A DNA stretch of 64,000 nt from QWHO01 sp021404945. GTDB lineage: Bacteria; Vulcanimicrobiota; Xenobia; Xenobiales; QWHO01. The notes under the pieces were generated by a model. The model made no database searches and had not been told where the DNA came from. It saw nothing but the letters and a program-made list of their open reading frames with translations. The stretch lies in assembly GCA_963169765.1 (NCBI GenBank), contig CAUJEN010000140.1, positions 8,554-72,553 on the forward strand. Reading direction: 5' to 3'. This document shows, piece after piece, positions 9,188 through 17,629 of this stretch (position 1 is the first letter of the stretch; every line of letters begins with the position of its first letter). A program made the position numbers and the translations under genes.

Positions 9188-9802
9188 CTAGCGACTTTCC
9201 TTCGTGATCACCTTGTCGATTATACCATAGCTCACCGCCTCTTCGGCACTGAGATAGTAATCTCTTTCGGTGTCGTACTGAATCTTATCCAGTGTCTGTC
9301 CGGTATGTTTGGCTAGAATTTCGTTCAATACCTGCCGGGTGTGCAGGATTTCCCGGGCGTGGATCTCCACGTCGGTTGCCTGGCCCCCCACACCACTCGA
9401 CCAGGGCTGGTGGATCAGGATGCGGGCGAAAGGCAGCGCAAAGCGTTTCTCCTTGGCGCCACCCGCCAGCAACAGGGCCGAGGCACTGGCGGCCAGGCCC
9501 ATACAAATAGTGGAGACGTCCGGCTTCACCAGTTGCATGCAGTCGTAGATGGCAAGTCCGGCCGTGGTGGAGCCACCCGGGCTGTTGATGTAGAGGTCGA
9601 TGTCCTTGTCCGGATCCTCTTGCTCCAGAAACAGGAGCTGGGCGATGATCAGGTTGGCGATCACATCCTCGATCGGGTCCCCCACGAAGATGATGCGGTT
9701 CTTCAGAAGCCGCGAGAAGATGTCGTAGGATCGCTCGCCTCGGGCCGTCTGCTCGACGACCATCGGAACGAGATGCTGGGCGAACGAATCGTGGTGGCTC
9801 AA
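9188..9802 (-). CDS. clpP: ClpP, ATP-dependent Clp protease proteolytic subunit
   Basis: Serine peptidase of family S14 that forms tetradecameric barrels and degrades proteins unfolded by ClpX. 204 residues, the usual length. The catalytic triad is S106 (GLAASASALL), H131 (ILIHQP) and D181 (DTERDYYLSAEEA). The oxyanion stretch SPGGS is at residues 74-78. The gene lies 5 bases after tig and 82 bases before clpX, the conserved tig-clpP-clpX order. Confidence 0.98.
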   Translation of the reverse strand: MSHHDSFAQHLVPMVVEQTARGERSYDIFSRLLKNRIIFVGDPIEDVIANLIIAQLLFLEQEDPDKDIDLYINSPGGSTTAGLAIYDCMQLVKPDVSTICMGLAASASALLLAGGAKEKRFALPFARILIHQPWSSGVGGQATDVEIHAREILHTRQVLNEILAKHTGQTLDKIQYDTERDYYLSAEEAVSYGIIDKVITKESR

Positions 9803-9807
9803 CGAGG

Positions 9808-11409
9808 TTAACCTTCCTTCTTCTTGGCTCGGGTCCTGGGCTTCTTTGCCTCGTCCTCGGCTTCCCCTTCCTCGGCCGCCTCCTTTGCCCTGGAAGCGAC
9901 CTTCTTTTTGGGTGCGGTAACATCTTCTTCCCCGTCGGAGGCCGTGGTCTTGGACTTAATGGGAGCGGGAGCCGCCTCGGCTGTCTCGGATTCAGCTTCC
10001 TCCGCTGGCTCGGCCTTCCTGGCCTCCTGGGCTTCCTGTTCGGCCTTCTTGGCGGCCGCCTCGGCCTGCTTTTTCTCCTCCTCGGCCAGCCTGGACGCTT
10101 CTTCGGGGGTGATGTAGCTCACCTCGCCGTGCTCGGCCAGAAAATCCACCACTCTGGTCTGCAGCAGGTTGTAGCGCACCACCTCGATGGTGCCGTCCTG
10201 ACGCATCTGATCCTCCATCTCGTCAGGGGAAACGCCGTGCATTTTGGCTGATTGAGCGATCTGGGCGCTGATCTCCGAGGACGGAACGGCGATGCTCTCA
10301 GTGCGGGCCACGCTATCCACGGCCAGCTCGATGCGGGCCTCGAACGCGCCCTGAGCCGAGATCTGCCGGAAGAGTCGGTCCTTGTCCAACCCCTGCGAGG
10401 CCATGTACTGCTCCAGGGTCATCTGCTCGCGCTCGAGCTTCTGGCCCAGAGTACGGAAGATCAGGTTTGCCTTGTAAGCCATCAGGGCCTGAGGCACCTG
10501 CGTGTCCTGAACCTGGCCCGCCAGTTGGAACAGGATGCGGCTGCCCGCTTCGCGGCGAGTGCGCACCTTCACGTTCTCGGTCATCTTTTCGAGCATGTCG
10601 GCTCGCAGCGCGGCCAGGGTCTCAAAGTCGGAGATGGTTTTGGCGAACTCGTCATTGAGCTCCGGCAGTTGGCGCACCTTGATTTCGTGGAGCTTGAACT
10701 GGAAAGTGACGTGCTTGCCGGCCAGGTCCTCGTTGGTGTAGTCCTCCGGGAAGTCGGCCTCGAACTCCCTCTCCTGGCCTGCCCTCAAGCCGAGCAGGTT
10801 GTCCACGAAGCCCGGCAGGTACGCCTCCTGCTTGAGCTCCATCAGGTAATTCTGGGCCGAGCCATGGGCCACCGGCTGTCCTTCGTGCAGGCAGGTGTAG
10901 TCCACCAGGGCGATGTCGTCCTCTTGCAGCCCGCGGTCCTCAGTCACCGAGGCCAGGCGGGCCTGGCCGTTGCGGTAGTCCTGCAGCACGTTCTCGACGT
11001 GCTCGTCGGTGATCTCGGGCCGGGCCTGGTTGATCACCACGCCTTTGTAATCGGTGATGTCCACCTGAGGCTTGACCTCGAAGGTGGCCTTGAAGACAAG
11101 GTCGTGCCCGCGTTCCTTGGAGACGATCTCCCAGCGAGGCTCGGAAAGTGGCACCAACTGGCTCTCCGCCAGCGCTTCTCGGAAGGCGCGGGGAAGCATT
11201 CCCTCCAGCACGGTCCCGGCCAGGCCGTCGTCGGTGATGTAACGGCGTGCGATCTGGGTGGGGACCTTCCCTTTGCGAAAGCCTTTCAGGTTGAGGCTGC
11301 GGGCCATCTTCTCAAAGGCCTGGGAATAGGCCTGATCGACCTTCTTGCTGTCGACCGTCACTTCCATGGTGCGCTCGACCGGGGTGTTCTCCGATACCGT
11401 GACCTTCAT
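9808..11409 (-). CDS. tig: Trigger factor with long charged C-terminal extension
   Basis: Ribosome-associated chaperone and peptidyl-prolyl isomerase. The ATG at 11409 has GGAGG 4 bases upstream; the longer frame to 11454 is not needed. 533 residues against about 430-450 in most bacteria. The ribosome-docking signature GFRKGKVP is at 43-50, followed by an FKBP-like PPIase domain and the helical C-terminal arms (about 245-430). The last 100 residues are a low-complexity Glu/Ala/Lys-rich extension ending in a basic KKPRTRAKKKEG tail. First gene of the tig-clpP-clpX cluster. Confidence 0.97.
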   Translation of the reverse strand: MKVTVSENTPVERTMEVTVDSKKVDQAYSQAFEKMARSLNLKGFRKGKVPTQIARRYITDDGLAGTVLEGMLPRAFREALAESQLVPLSEPRWEIVSKERGHDLVFKATFEVKPQVDITDYKGVVINQARPEITDEHVENVLQDYRNGQARLASVTEDRGLQEDDIALVDYTCLHEGQPVAHGSAQNYLMELKQEAYLPGFVDNLLGLRAGQEREFEADFPEDYTNEDLAGKHVTFQFKLHEIKVRQLPELNDEFAKTISDFETLAALRADMLEKMTENVKVRTRREAGSRILFQLAGQVQDTQVPQALMAYKANLIFRTLGQKLEREQMTLEQYMASQGLDKDRLFRQISAQGAFEARIELAVDSVARTESIAVPSSEISAQIAQSAKMHGVSPDEMEDQMRQDGTIEVVRYNLLQTRVVDFLAEHGEVSYITPEEASRLAEEEKKQAEAAAKKAEQEAQEARKAEPAEEAESETAEAAPAPIKSKTTASDGEEDVTAPKKKVASRAKEAAEEGEAEDEAKKPRTRAKKKEG

Positions 11410-11591
11410 GGGTCCTCCGTGTGTTGAGCGTTCCGTGCTGAAGGTCTTGCTCATCCTTCAGGGGCGCCTCCATACCTGTGTGTCGGCGCAAATGATTGCA
11501 AAACCTTCGGCACTTCACTTTCGTTCTGTGCGATAAGGAGAGGAGGATTACGCTGCCCGTGGCCGAGATCCTACCTGACCCGCGAAAGAAC

Positions 11592-11619
11592 GAAGCCGTC
11601 CTTTGTTCAGGACGGCTTC
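11592..11619 (-). terminator. Hairpin downstream of the tRNA pair
   Basis: A 10-bp perfect inverted repeat (11592-11601 with 11610-11619) with an 8-base loop. On the minus strand it lies just after tRNA-Gly and is followed by a T-rich GTTCTTT, so it probably ends the tRNA-Leu/tRNA-Gly transcript. Confidence 0.65.
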
Positions 11620-11622
11620 AAG

Positions 11623-11697
11623 TGGAGCGGAAGACGAGATTCGAACTCGCGACCCCTGCCTTGGCAAGGCAGTGCTCTACCGCTGAGCTACTTCCGC
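11623..11697 (-). tRNA. tRNA-Gly (GCC)
   Basis: A full cloverleaf can be folded on the minus strand: acceptor GCGGAAG with CTTCCGC, D-loop AGCTCAGCGGTAGAGC, anticodon stem CTGCC/GGCAG with loop TTGCCAA (anticodon GCC), T-loop GTTCGAATC, and an encoded CCA. Confidence 0.97.
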
Positions 11698-11710
11698 AAG
11701 CTCACGCTGA

Positions 11711-11794
11711 TGGTGGGCGAGAAGGGACTTGAACCCCCACGGATTTCTCCAGTAGATCCTAAGTCTACCGCGTCTGCCATTCCGCCACTCGCCC
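11711..11794 (-). tRNA. tRNA-Leu (TAG)
   Basis: A class II tRNA on the minus strand with a long variable arm. Acceptor GGGCGAG pairs with CTCGCCC, anticodon stem GTAGA/TCTAC has loop CTTAGGA (anticodon TAG), the T-loop is GTTCAAGTC, and CCA is encoded. It lies 13 bases upstream of tRNA-Gly and is probably cotranscribed with it. Confidence 0.97.
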
Positions 11795-12029
11795 GCGGCG
11801 AAGGACAAGGACGATAATAGCGGTTGGCTCTCAGTCCGTCAAGCCCCGGGAAGCCGAGGCGGCCGTCGAGCTGCAGGGACGGCGCGGATTCGCTGCGGTT
11901 CTGGCCTGGTCAGGCCCCAGGGAAGAGCCGATCGAAACCTCCGACCTGCCTCCCTCCGGACGAGACGAAAGTCGACCGATTGCTCCGGCTACCAGGAATC
12001 AGAAGTCTTCGCCTGGGGTTCCCGGACAG

Positions 12030-12920
12030 TCAGCCGAGGAAGCTGTTGATACCCCCCCCGAAGGCGCCGGGCAGGAAGCCGGCGTTGACCGGAGGCAGGG
12101 TCCCCAGGGGGGTGAAGCCGGGCAGGGGAGGAACCTGCACCGGCGGGATCAGGCCCAGAATATTCGTGCTGCCGGCAAAACCCGGGTTGGGGTTCTGCCC
12201 GAGCACGTTGAAGGCCAGCGGGGGAAGTCCGGCCGCCAACCCCGTGATTGGCTGGCCCAACTCGTAGGGGTTCGGTACCCCGTTGAGCCCGTTGGGAAGG
12301 CCGTTGTAAAGCGAGTTCGCATTCTGCAGTCCGGTCAGGCCCAGCGAGGGCATGCCGGCCAACAGGCCGTTGGAGTTGGCCAGGCCCGGCTGCTGGAAGC
12401 CCAGGTTGGCGCCGGGGAAGCCACCGGGGATGGAGCCGAAAGCTGGCTGCTGGAAGCCCAGGTTGGCGCCGGGGAAGCCGCCGGGGATGGCGCCGAAAGC
12501 TGGCTGCTGGAAGCCCAGGTTGGCGCCAGGGAAGCCGCCAGGGATGGCGCCGAAAGCTGGCTGCTGGAAGCCCAGGTTGGCGCCGGGGAAGCCGCCAGGG
12601 ATGGCGCCGAAACCAGGCTGCTGGAGACCAGAATTGCCGCCCTGGTTGGCCAGGGCCCCGCCCAACTGCAGGCCGGCCATCAGGCCCTGCATTCCGGCCA
12701 GCGCGTTGGCGTTGCCTCCGAAGTTCGGGTTCTGGTGCTGGGAGCAGAGGCAGCCCTGGTGCGGCCCGGCCATGGCCTGGCCCAGCATCGAGCCCGCCAT
12801 GTAGCCGGCCAGGAACTGCACGATCTGCTGCAGGGCTTGCTGGGTCGCGCTCTGGCGCTGCTGGCCCTGGTTTTGCGTGTTCCCCGAGATGGCGATGGCG
12901 ACGCTGCCGACGGCGTTCAT
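12030..12920 (-). CDS. Glycine/proline-rich protein with four 19-residue tandem repeats
   Basis: 296 residues with no recognised enzymatic domain. The N-terminus (1-55) is Gln/Ala-rich and could form an amphipathic helix. A CLCSQHQ motif is near 57-63. Residues about 102-178 contain four nearly identical 19-residue repeats of the type GAIPGGFPGANLGFQQPAF, and the rest is Gly/Asn/Pro/Leu-rich. The composition suggests a secreted structural or surface-active protein, but no signal peptide is obvious. ATG start at 12920. Function unknown. Confidence 0.72.
   Translation of the reverse strand: MNAVGSVAIAISGNTQNQGQQRQSATQQALQQIVQFLAGYMAGSMLGQAMAGPHQGCLCSQHQNPNFGGNANALAGMQGLMAGLQLGGALANQGGNSGLQQPGFGAIPGGFPGANLGFQQPAFGAIPGGFPGANLGFQQPAFGAIPGGFPGANLGFQQPAFGSIPGGFPGANLGFQQPGLANSNGLLAGMPSLGLTGLQNANSLYNGLPNGLNGVPNPYELGQPITGLAAGLPPLAFNVLGQNPNPGFAGSTNILGLIPPVQVPPLPGFTPLGTLPPVNAGFLPGAFGGGINSFLG
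12387..12617. repeat. 57-bp tandem repeat, four copies
   Basis: Four in-frame 57-bp copies inside the glycine-rich gene. They differ at only a few, mostly silent, positions, which suggests recent expansion by slippage or recombination. Confidence 0.9.
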
Positions 12921-13077
12921 GACCAGTTGACCTCCTGAGTTGCTCTTGCTCTCAGGATAGGACCCACCGGCGACCGGTCCAAGCAGGCTGGATTGAACGG
13001 GAGGTTAGCGATGTTGACAGACTGTTTCAACCAGGTATCACTTTGTTGCTGGGGTCGCGCTTCGTTTCACCGTGGAC

Positions 13078-13260
13078 CTACCAGTCCGTCGTGCCCGGGC
13101 CGCCCGTGAACGGCCCGTTCACCACTGAGCCGCCGTAAAAGTCGCCTGGCCGGGCCACGACCAGTTCGCCGTCCACGAGATTCCCTCCAACATTCGCGAG
13201 CTCAAGGGGGTCAAGGAGCTTTCCCGTTGAGCCGAGCTCGAGCCAGCTACTGGCCAACGT
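13078..13260 (-). pseudogene. Possible coding fragment, no start codon
   Basis: A 60-codon minus-strand open stretch ends at TAG (13078-13080) and has protein-like composition, including LANVGGNLVDGEL and GDFYGGSVVNGPFTGG. No start codon with a ribosome-binding site is visible before the in-frame stop at 13261. It may be the 3' remnant of a decayed gene in the otherwise empty 12.94-13.39 kb interval. Family not recognised. Confidence 0.25.
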
Positions 13261-13392
13261 TCACGACGCTGAGTGAGGACCAGCGGCAAGCATCCACTCG
13301 CCCGGGATAGAACGCTTTCAATGCAGCGAAGGCAGGGGCTGGCTCGGCCCCGGGCGAGCGCTGTCCGGCTACGACCAGGGAGACCGATTCCG

Positions 13393-13776
13393 TCAGCTGA
13401 TCTCGGCTCCGGGTGGCAGCTCCGCGCTGGGAGCCATCAGCACGATGGAGCCGTCGGGATGATTGGCGGCCAGGATCATGCCCTCGCTCATGATGTTGAA
13501 GATCTTGCGCGGCTTGAGGTTGTCCACGATGCAGATGGTGCGGCCCACCATGTCTTCGGGAGCAAACGACTTGCGGATGCCGGACACGACGGTGCGGTCT
13601 TGCCGCTTCCCGTCGTCGAGCGTCAATCGCAGCAGCTTGTCGGCCCCCTCCACGGCCTCGGCGGCCACCACGCGGGCCGTGATCAGGCGGACTTTTTTGA
13701 AGTCTTCGTAGGTGGCATGCACGGGCTCGGGGGGAGGAGCGGGTGCGGGCGTGGGTTCAGCGGTCTGTTCGGTCAT
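13393..13776 (-). CDS. Free-standing tRNA-binding domain protein, MetRS C-terminal/beta-like
   Basis: 127 residues from the ATG at 13776; a GTG ten codons upstream is an alternative. After a Pro/Ala-rich linker (1-25) comes an OB-fold tRNA-binding domain (30-127): DFKKVRLITARVVAAEAVEGADKLLRLTLDDG, then IVSG-type VVSGIRKSF and IVDNLKPRKIFNIMSEGMILAA. This is the appended domain of bacterial MetRS that increases tRNA affinity, also found as free CsaA/Arc1p-like proteins. It probably acts in trans on a synthetase encoded elsewhere. Confidence 0.85.
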   Translation of the reverse strand: MTEQTAEPTPAPAPPPEPVHATYEDFKKVRLITARVVAAEAVEGADKLLRLTLDDGKRQDRTVVSGIRKSFAPEDMVGRTICIVDNLKPRKIFNIMSEGMILAANHPDGSIVLMAPSAELPPGAEIS

Positions 13777-13920
13777 GCGGCCTGCGATTCGGCCCCCTCG
13801 CGCCACCCCCTGCCAGCGACATCCTTGCGGCCGATCGGATCTCGATCCACCTGGCGGATGTTGAGGCGCCGCGCGTTGAACGCTTCAGGAATTGGCGCGG
13901 CCCCGTTCAACAGACTGTCC

Positions 13921-13966
13921 CCGCGCTCTCATTCTGCACTCCCGCGAGTGCAGAATGAGAGCGCGG
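13921..13966. repeat. Perfect 21-bp inverted repeat with 4-base loop
   Basis: 13921-13941 is exactly complementary to 13946-13966 with loop CCGC. It sits between the divergent tRNA-binding-domain gene and msrA, so it is not an obvious terminator for either. A short CCTGCCCAC direct repeat lies just to its right (near 13988 and 14040). Confidence 0.85.
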
Positions 13967-14142
13967 CGGGGGAGGTTTTACTGAGCTCGCCTGCCCACGG
14001 ACAGATCTTGATCAGGGGAAGCAGAGCCTTGCCGAACCTGCCTGCCCACCGGGCAGATGTCGGCCGGGGAACCAGACCGAGCGTCTGGCTGTTCTGCACT
14101 GGGAGGGCGGATAAGAAGTCCGGCCTCACGAAGGAGTTGAGG

Positions 14143-14802
14143 ATGAGTCGTTGGCTCTGGTTCGTGATCGGCATTCTGGCCGTCTTCGCGCTGCTCAATC
14201 TCTGGCCGCGCGCGAGCATCCAAACCCAGGCAAAGGAGACTCGGAAGGTCGTGCCCAGCAAAGAAGGTCTTGAAGTCGCCACCATCGGCGGCGGTTGTTT
14301 CTGGTGTCTGGAGGCGGTGTTCCTCGAGCTCGAGGGAGTGGAGCAGGTGGTCTCTGGCTACTCGGGAGGCAAAGTGGACAATCCCACCTACAAGCAGGTG
14401 TGCAACGGGGATACCGGCCACGCCGAGGTGGTGCAGATCCACTACGACCCGAGCAAGTTCACCTTTGACGACCTGATGGACGTCTTTTTCCACCTGCACG
14501 ACCCCACCACGCTCAACCGGCAGGGCAACGACGTGGGCACTCAGTATCGTTCGGTGGTCTATTACCACAACGAGGATCAGAAGAAGCGCGCCGAGGCGGC
14601 CAAAGTCAAGGCACAGGCCGAATACAAGGACCCCATCGTGACCGAGATGGCGGCCCTGAGCAAGTTCTACCCGGCCGAAGACTACCACCAGAGCTACTAC
14701 GCCAACAACCCCGGCCAGCCTTACTGCAGCTTCGTGGTGGGGCCCAAGGTGGCCAAAGTGCGCAGTAAGTACAAGGACCGGCTCAAGAAAGCCGAACGCT
14801 GA
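14143..14802 (+). CDS. msrA: Peptide-methionine (S)-S-oxide reductase MsrA, membrane-anchored or exported
   Basis: Reduces methionine-S-sulfoxide in oxidised proteins. 219 residues from the ATG at 14143, with AAGGAG 6 bases upstream; the long frame running in from 13273 is not coding. A hydrophobic N-terminal segment (RWLWFVIGILAVFALLNLW) makes this an envelope form rather than the usual cytosolic one. The catalytic motif GGCFWCLE has C52 and C55, followed by YSGG, GHAEVVQ and the characteristic YRSVVYYHNEDQ and EDYHQSYY stretches. Confidence 0.95.
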   Translation: MSRWLWFVIGILAVFALLNLWPRASIQTQAKETRKVVPSKEGLEVATIGGGCFWCLEAVFLELEGVEQVVSGYSGGKVDNPTYKQVCNGDTGHAEVVQIHYDPSKFTFDDLMDVFFHLHDPTTLNRQGNDVGTQYRSVVYYHNEDQKKRAEAAKVKAQAEYKDPIVTEMAALSKFYPAEDYHQSYYANNPGQPYCSFVVGPKVAKVRSKYKDRLKKAER

Positions 14803-15075
14803 TCAGTCCAGTCTGAGATCGCGGACGAACTGGGTGTCCTCGTGCAATCGCTCCTGGGGAACACCGCTCTGCTGGCTGACGATTCGGGTCACCTGATGCC
14901 AGACTTCAGGGAAGTCGGAGCGACCGGCTTCTGGATCTCTCAGAAGATCCAGCCGGCGCAGAACATACCTGTAAAGGTCGCCTACGCTGACGAGGCGTTC
15001 GGCGTCGCGATCAGCGATCGCGATGTTGAACTCGGTTTCGACCGCCATCACGATCTCAACCGTATCCAGGCCCAT
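14803..15075 (-). CDS. Circularly permuted acyl-carrier-like protein lacking the phosphopantetheine serine
   Basis: 90 residues. The first half (MGLDTVEIVMAVETEFNIAI... to about residue 42) matches the second half of an acyl carrier protein, from the DSLDTVE helix II onward. The second half (WHQVTRIVSQQSGVPQERL then DTQFVRDLRLD) matches helix I and loop 1 of an ACP. The two halves are therefore in reversed order. The Ser that carries 4'-phosphopantetheine is Gly in MGLD, and the C-terminus stops just before where it would occur. The ATG at 15075 is the first start after the upstream stop in the same frame, 9 bases behind the MerR-like gene. It may be a non-modified carrier-like adaptor. Confidence 0.7.
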   Translation of the reverse strand: MGLDTVEIVMAVETEFNIAIADRDAERLVSVGDLYRYVLRRLDLLRDPEAGRSDFPEVWHQVTRIVSQQSGVPQERLHEDTQFVRDLRLD

Positions 15076-15084
15076 CAGGTCAGG

Positions 15085-15666
15085 TCAGCCGAAGATTCGC
15101 TGCCACCAGGACTGGTTGCGGTAACGCTTGAGCTCGGCCTGGGCCTCCATGGCCTTGAGGGTCGACTCCACCACCTGGGCGCGCAGCTCTTCGATGGCGG
15201 CCTCGGCCTCGACGGCGCGCACGGTGGCCTCCACGGCTTCCTCTTCGGCGGTGTCCACCCGGCAGCGCAGGTTGGCTTCACGCTCGGCCAGGTCCTGGTG
15301 TTGATCGCGCAGGTTGGTGAGCTCGCTTTCGAGCAGTCCCAGGCGAACCATGGCCGCCTCGTGCCGCTTGAGGGGCACCAGGCGGGTCTTGGCGATCTCG
15401 GTGGCCTCGATGGGAGCCAGAGCCAGGCGCACCGGCTGGCGCTCGCGCCGGCGCTCGAGCCGCTTCAGCTCGCCCTCGGGAATTCGGGTCTCCCCGCTGG
15501 GGGTTATCCAGGTGCGCAGGCGCCCCTGCTGAATCATCCGGCGGACTCGCCGCGTCGAGGTCCCCGCGGCCTCGGCGAACTGGGTAATAGTATACTGCCG
15601 CTCGGATGAGGCGGGGACGGCGTTCGATTCCGCGTGGCTGCTCATAGCGCGGGGATCCTTCTTCAT
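15085..15666 (-). CDS. MerR/excisionase-like DNA-binding protein with coiled coil
   Basis: 193 residues if the ATG at 15666 is used; an ATG at 15645 is equally possible. Residues about 28-75 form a winged-HTH of MerR/excisionase type (TITQFAEAAGTSTRRVRRM, then GRLRTWITPSGETRI), followed by a long heptad-rich coiled coil (95-185) ending with WWQRIFG. Probably a DNA-binding dimer or chromosome-associated protein. The permuted ACP-like gene follows after 9 bases. Confidence 0.75.
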   Translation of the reverse strand: MKKDPRAMSSHAESNAVPASSERQYTITQFAEAAGTSTRRVRRMIQQGRLRTWITPSGETRIPEGELKRLERRRERQPVRLALAPIEATEIAKTRLVPLKRHEAAMVRLGLLESELTNLRDQHQDLAEREANLRCRVDTAEEEAVEATVRAVEAEAAIEELRAQVVESTLKAMEAQAELKRYRNQSWWQRIFG

Positions 15667-15706
15667 TGAAGGGGGTTCAACCTTCTGGAGAAGGACTTGA
15701 ATTATG

Positions 15707-16975
15707 TTACTTTTTTCGGTCCGATTTCTTCCAGCGCAGCGACTCGCTGGACTGGTAGTCGGGCTGGGGCAATCGGCTGGGAGACGGCCGGACCTGAACC
15801 GGGGGCTTCTCCACCCGCCGCCGCACTGTCTGACCTTCCTCGCCGGTCGCGTCAGGCTCGGAGGGGGGGGCAACATCGGGCTCGGACCGATCGCTCCCCG
15901 CCGGCACGGGTGGTTTCTGGATGCGATGTCGGCTCGGCTCGTCCGGCTCGCGCACCACCGGCTCGACCCGGACGGGCGGCTTCTCGACCCGCCTGCGGGC
16001 GGGCTCTTGACCAGGGGGGATCTCGGCTGCTCTCTGCCAGGAAAGAGGCTCATTCACCCGAGGGGAGGGCTTCTCGACTCGCCGCCGCGCTGGTTCTTGA
16101 TCGAGAAGCTGTGTGTCGTAAGGTCCTCGCCTCTCGTCGACCTGCAGGGGCACTTGCTCGACCCCCGGCCGGCTCGGCGTCTGATCGAGAGGCTGTGTGT
16201 CGTAAGGCCCCCGTCTCTCGTCGACCTGCAGGGATGGCTTCTCGACCCCCGGCCGGCTCGGCGTCTGATCGAGAGGCTGTGTTTCGTAGGGGCTCCGCCC
16301 CGAAACAGGCTGGTCTCCCCTCGGGCGAGCACTTTCCCTGGCCGCTGACTCGCTCTGAAACTTCTGGCGCACCTGGTCGGTTGCTCGCTGGGCGGCCCGC
16401 TCGGCGGCGCGGTGCGACTCGGCCAGCCCTCCCTCGTAGTCGGGAGCCTGGGGAGTGGTGTGGACTCCGATCATGCGATCGCTGACTCGGGCCGCCGCCG
16501 AGACCGTGTCGGCCGCCAGCACGTTGACCACCCGTTCCAGCGAGGTGCCACTTACCGGCCCGTGCTCGGTGGGCACTCCATCGGCAAACGGACCCACCAC
16601 TTCGAAGCTGGCCGACGATTCTGGATCCCTGGCCAGACCCAGCTCGAGCCGCACCGTGACGCTCCAGCTGAGCCCCGTCAGCTCGCTTGGCAGCAGCTCG
16701 CCAGGCAACGCGATCTCGCGCGGAATCCGAAAGATCAAGACCCAGCGCTCTTCCACCGCTTGCGCCACCGGATCGCAACGCTGGGTCTGCTCGTAGACCA
16801 CCTGTCCGTCCCGTGTCGCCGTGGCCCGGGCCAGCACGCCCTGGATGTCGGTCGGCTTCTTGAGCTTGCAGGAGTAGGTGCCCCGCAAGAACCCCCCGGC
16901 CGGCACCGCGTTCACGTCCAGGTGCAGCGCGAACGTGCCCGGCCCCAGCCCCAGCGCTTCCTTGATCCGGTCCAT
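15707..16975 (-). CDS. Arrestin/Spo0M-like N-terminal domain with Pro/Arg-rich repeat tail
   Basis: 422 residues from the ATG at 16975 (GCAGG just before). Residues 1-150 look like a beta-sandwich of the arrestin/Spo0M kind (GGFLRGTYSCKLKKPTDIQGV, then WVLIFRIPREIALPG and LSWSVTVRLELGL). After an Ala-rich helix (175-215) the rest is low-complexity, including three 28-residue repeats of the PYDTQPLDQTPSRPGVEK type and further RRRVEKP motifs. Such tails may be binding platforms. Function not known; the fold assignment is by pattern only. Confidence 0.6.
   Translation of the reverse strand: MDRIKEALGLGPGTFALHLDVNAVPAGGFLRGTYSCKLKKPTDIQGVLARATATRDGQVVYEQTQRCDPVAQAVEERWVLIFRIPREIALPGELLPSELTGLSWSVTVRLELGLARDPESSASFEVVGPFADGVPTEHGPVSGTSLERVVNVLAADTVSAAARVSDRMIGVHTTPQAPDYEGGLAESHRAAERAAQRATDQVRQKFQSESAARESARPRGDQPVSGRSPYETQPLDQTPSRPGVEKPSLQVDERRGPYDTQPLDQTPSRPGVEQVPLQVDERRGPYDTQLLDQEPARRRVEKPSPRVNEPLSWQRAAEIPPGQEPARRRVEKPPVRVEPVVREPDEPSRHRIQKPPVPAGSDRSEPDVAPPSEPDATGEEGQTVRRRVEKPPVQVRPSPSRLPQPDYQSSESLRWKKSDRKK
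16065..16310. repeat. 84-bp in-frame tandem repeat, about three copies
   Basis: Three copies of an 84-bp unit encoding PY(D/E)TQ(P/L)LDQ-type 28-residue repeats within the preceding gene. The flanking copies are more diverged. Confidence 0.8.
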
Positions 16976-17050
16976 CCTGCAAGGTTCGCTCCCGGCAGGC
17001 AACTCCCTATTGACTCGAGCGGATCCGGCGGCTACAATGAGGACTTGTTC

Positions 17051-17126
<76 letters not shown>

Positions 17127-17128
17127 AG

Positions 17129-17155
17129 AAAAACCCGCCAAATGGCGGGTTTTTT
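17129..17155 (+). terminator. Rho-independent terminator of tRNA-Lys
   Basis: Stem ACCCGCC (17133-17139) with GGCGGGT (17144-17150), AAAT loop and a six-T run. It begins three bases after the tRNA CCA. The 17.16-17.63 kb stretch that follows shows no gene, only short CTCAAGG-type direct repeats around 17.43-17.47 kb. Confidence 0.9.
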
Positions 17156-17629
17156 CATCGCCGATGTAGCCGCTAAAGGCGTGAACGGCTGTCAACTTAT
17201 GGCCCGCGCAAGCGTTCTCGGCGGCCCGAGGACTGGCGTATCCGCGAACTGGGCATCCACACAGGTTTGCGCGCCGGCGGGCCTCATGCCGTTGGGACAA
17301 GATCTGGCGTGAAACGGGTCGGCGTTTGCAATCCTCCTCTGAGACACTTTCCTGGTCAACGGAGCCAATGTAACCAGGCCACGGCCGTAAGTCGACCGCC
17401 CAGTTCGCTCAGGACCCGACACCCGTAACACTCAAGGAATCTTCAAGGCCGCCTCAAGGCCGGCTCAAGGTCCGGCTGGTAATCTAAGAGCACGGTCAAC
17501 AGCGGCGCAACAACCCTTCCCTCTCTCACCACCAGGAAACGCTGGGACCGTCAGTGGACAACCTGGCGCGGGGCAAGGTCAGCCTCCTCACCCCGCGCCA
17601 GGGCTGCCCCAGCTCGTGGGCAAGGCCCT

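Noticed and set aside
13273..14142. N-terminal extension of the msrA frame
   Set aside because: It crosses a hairpin and the antisense of another gene; the ATG at 14143 has AAGGAG and is followed by a normal signal anchor.
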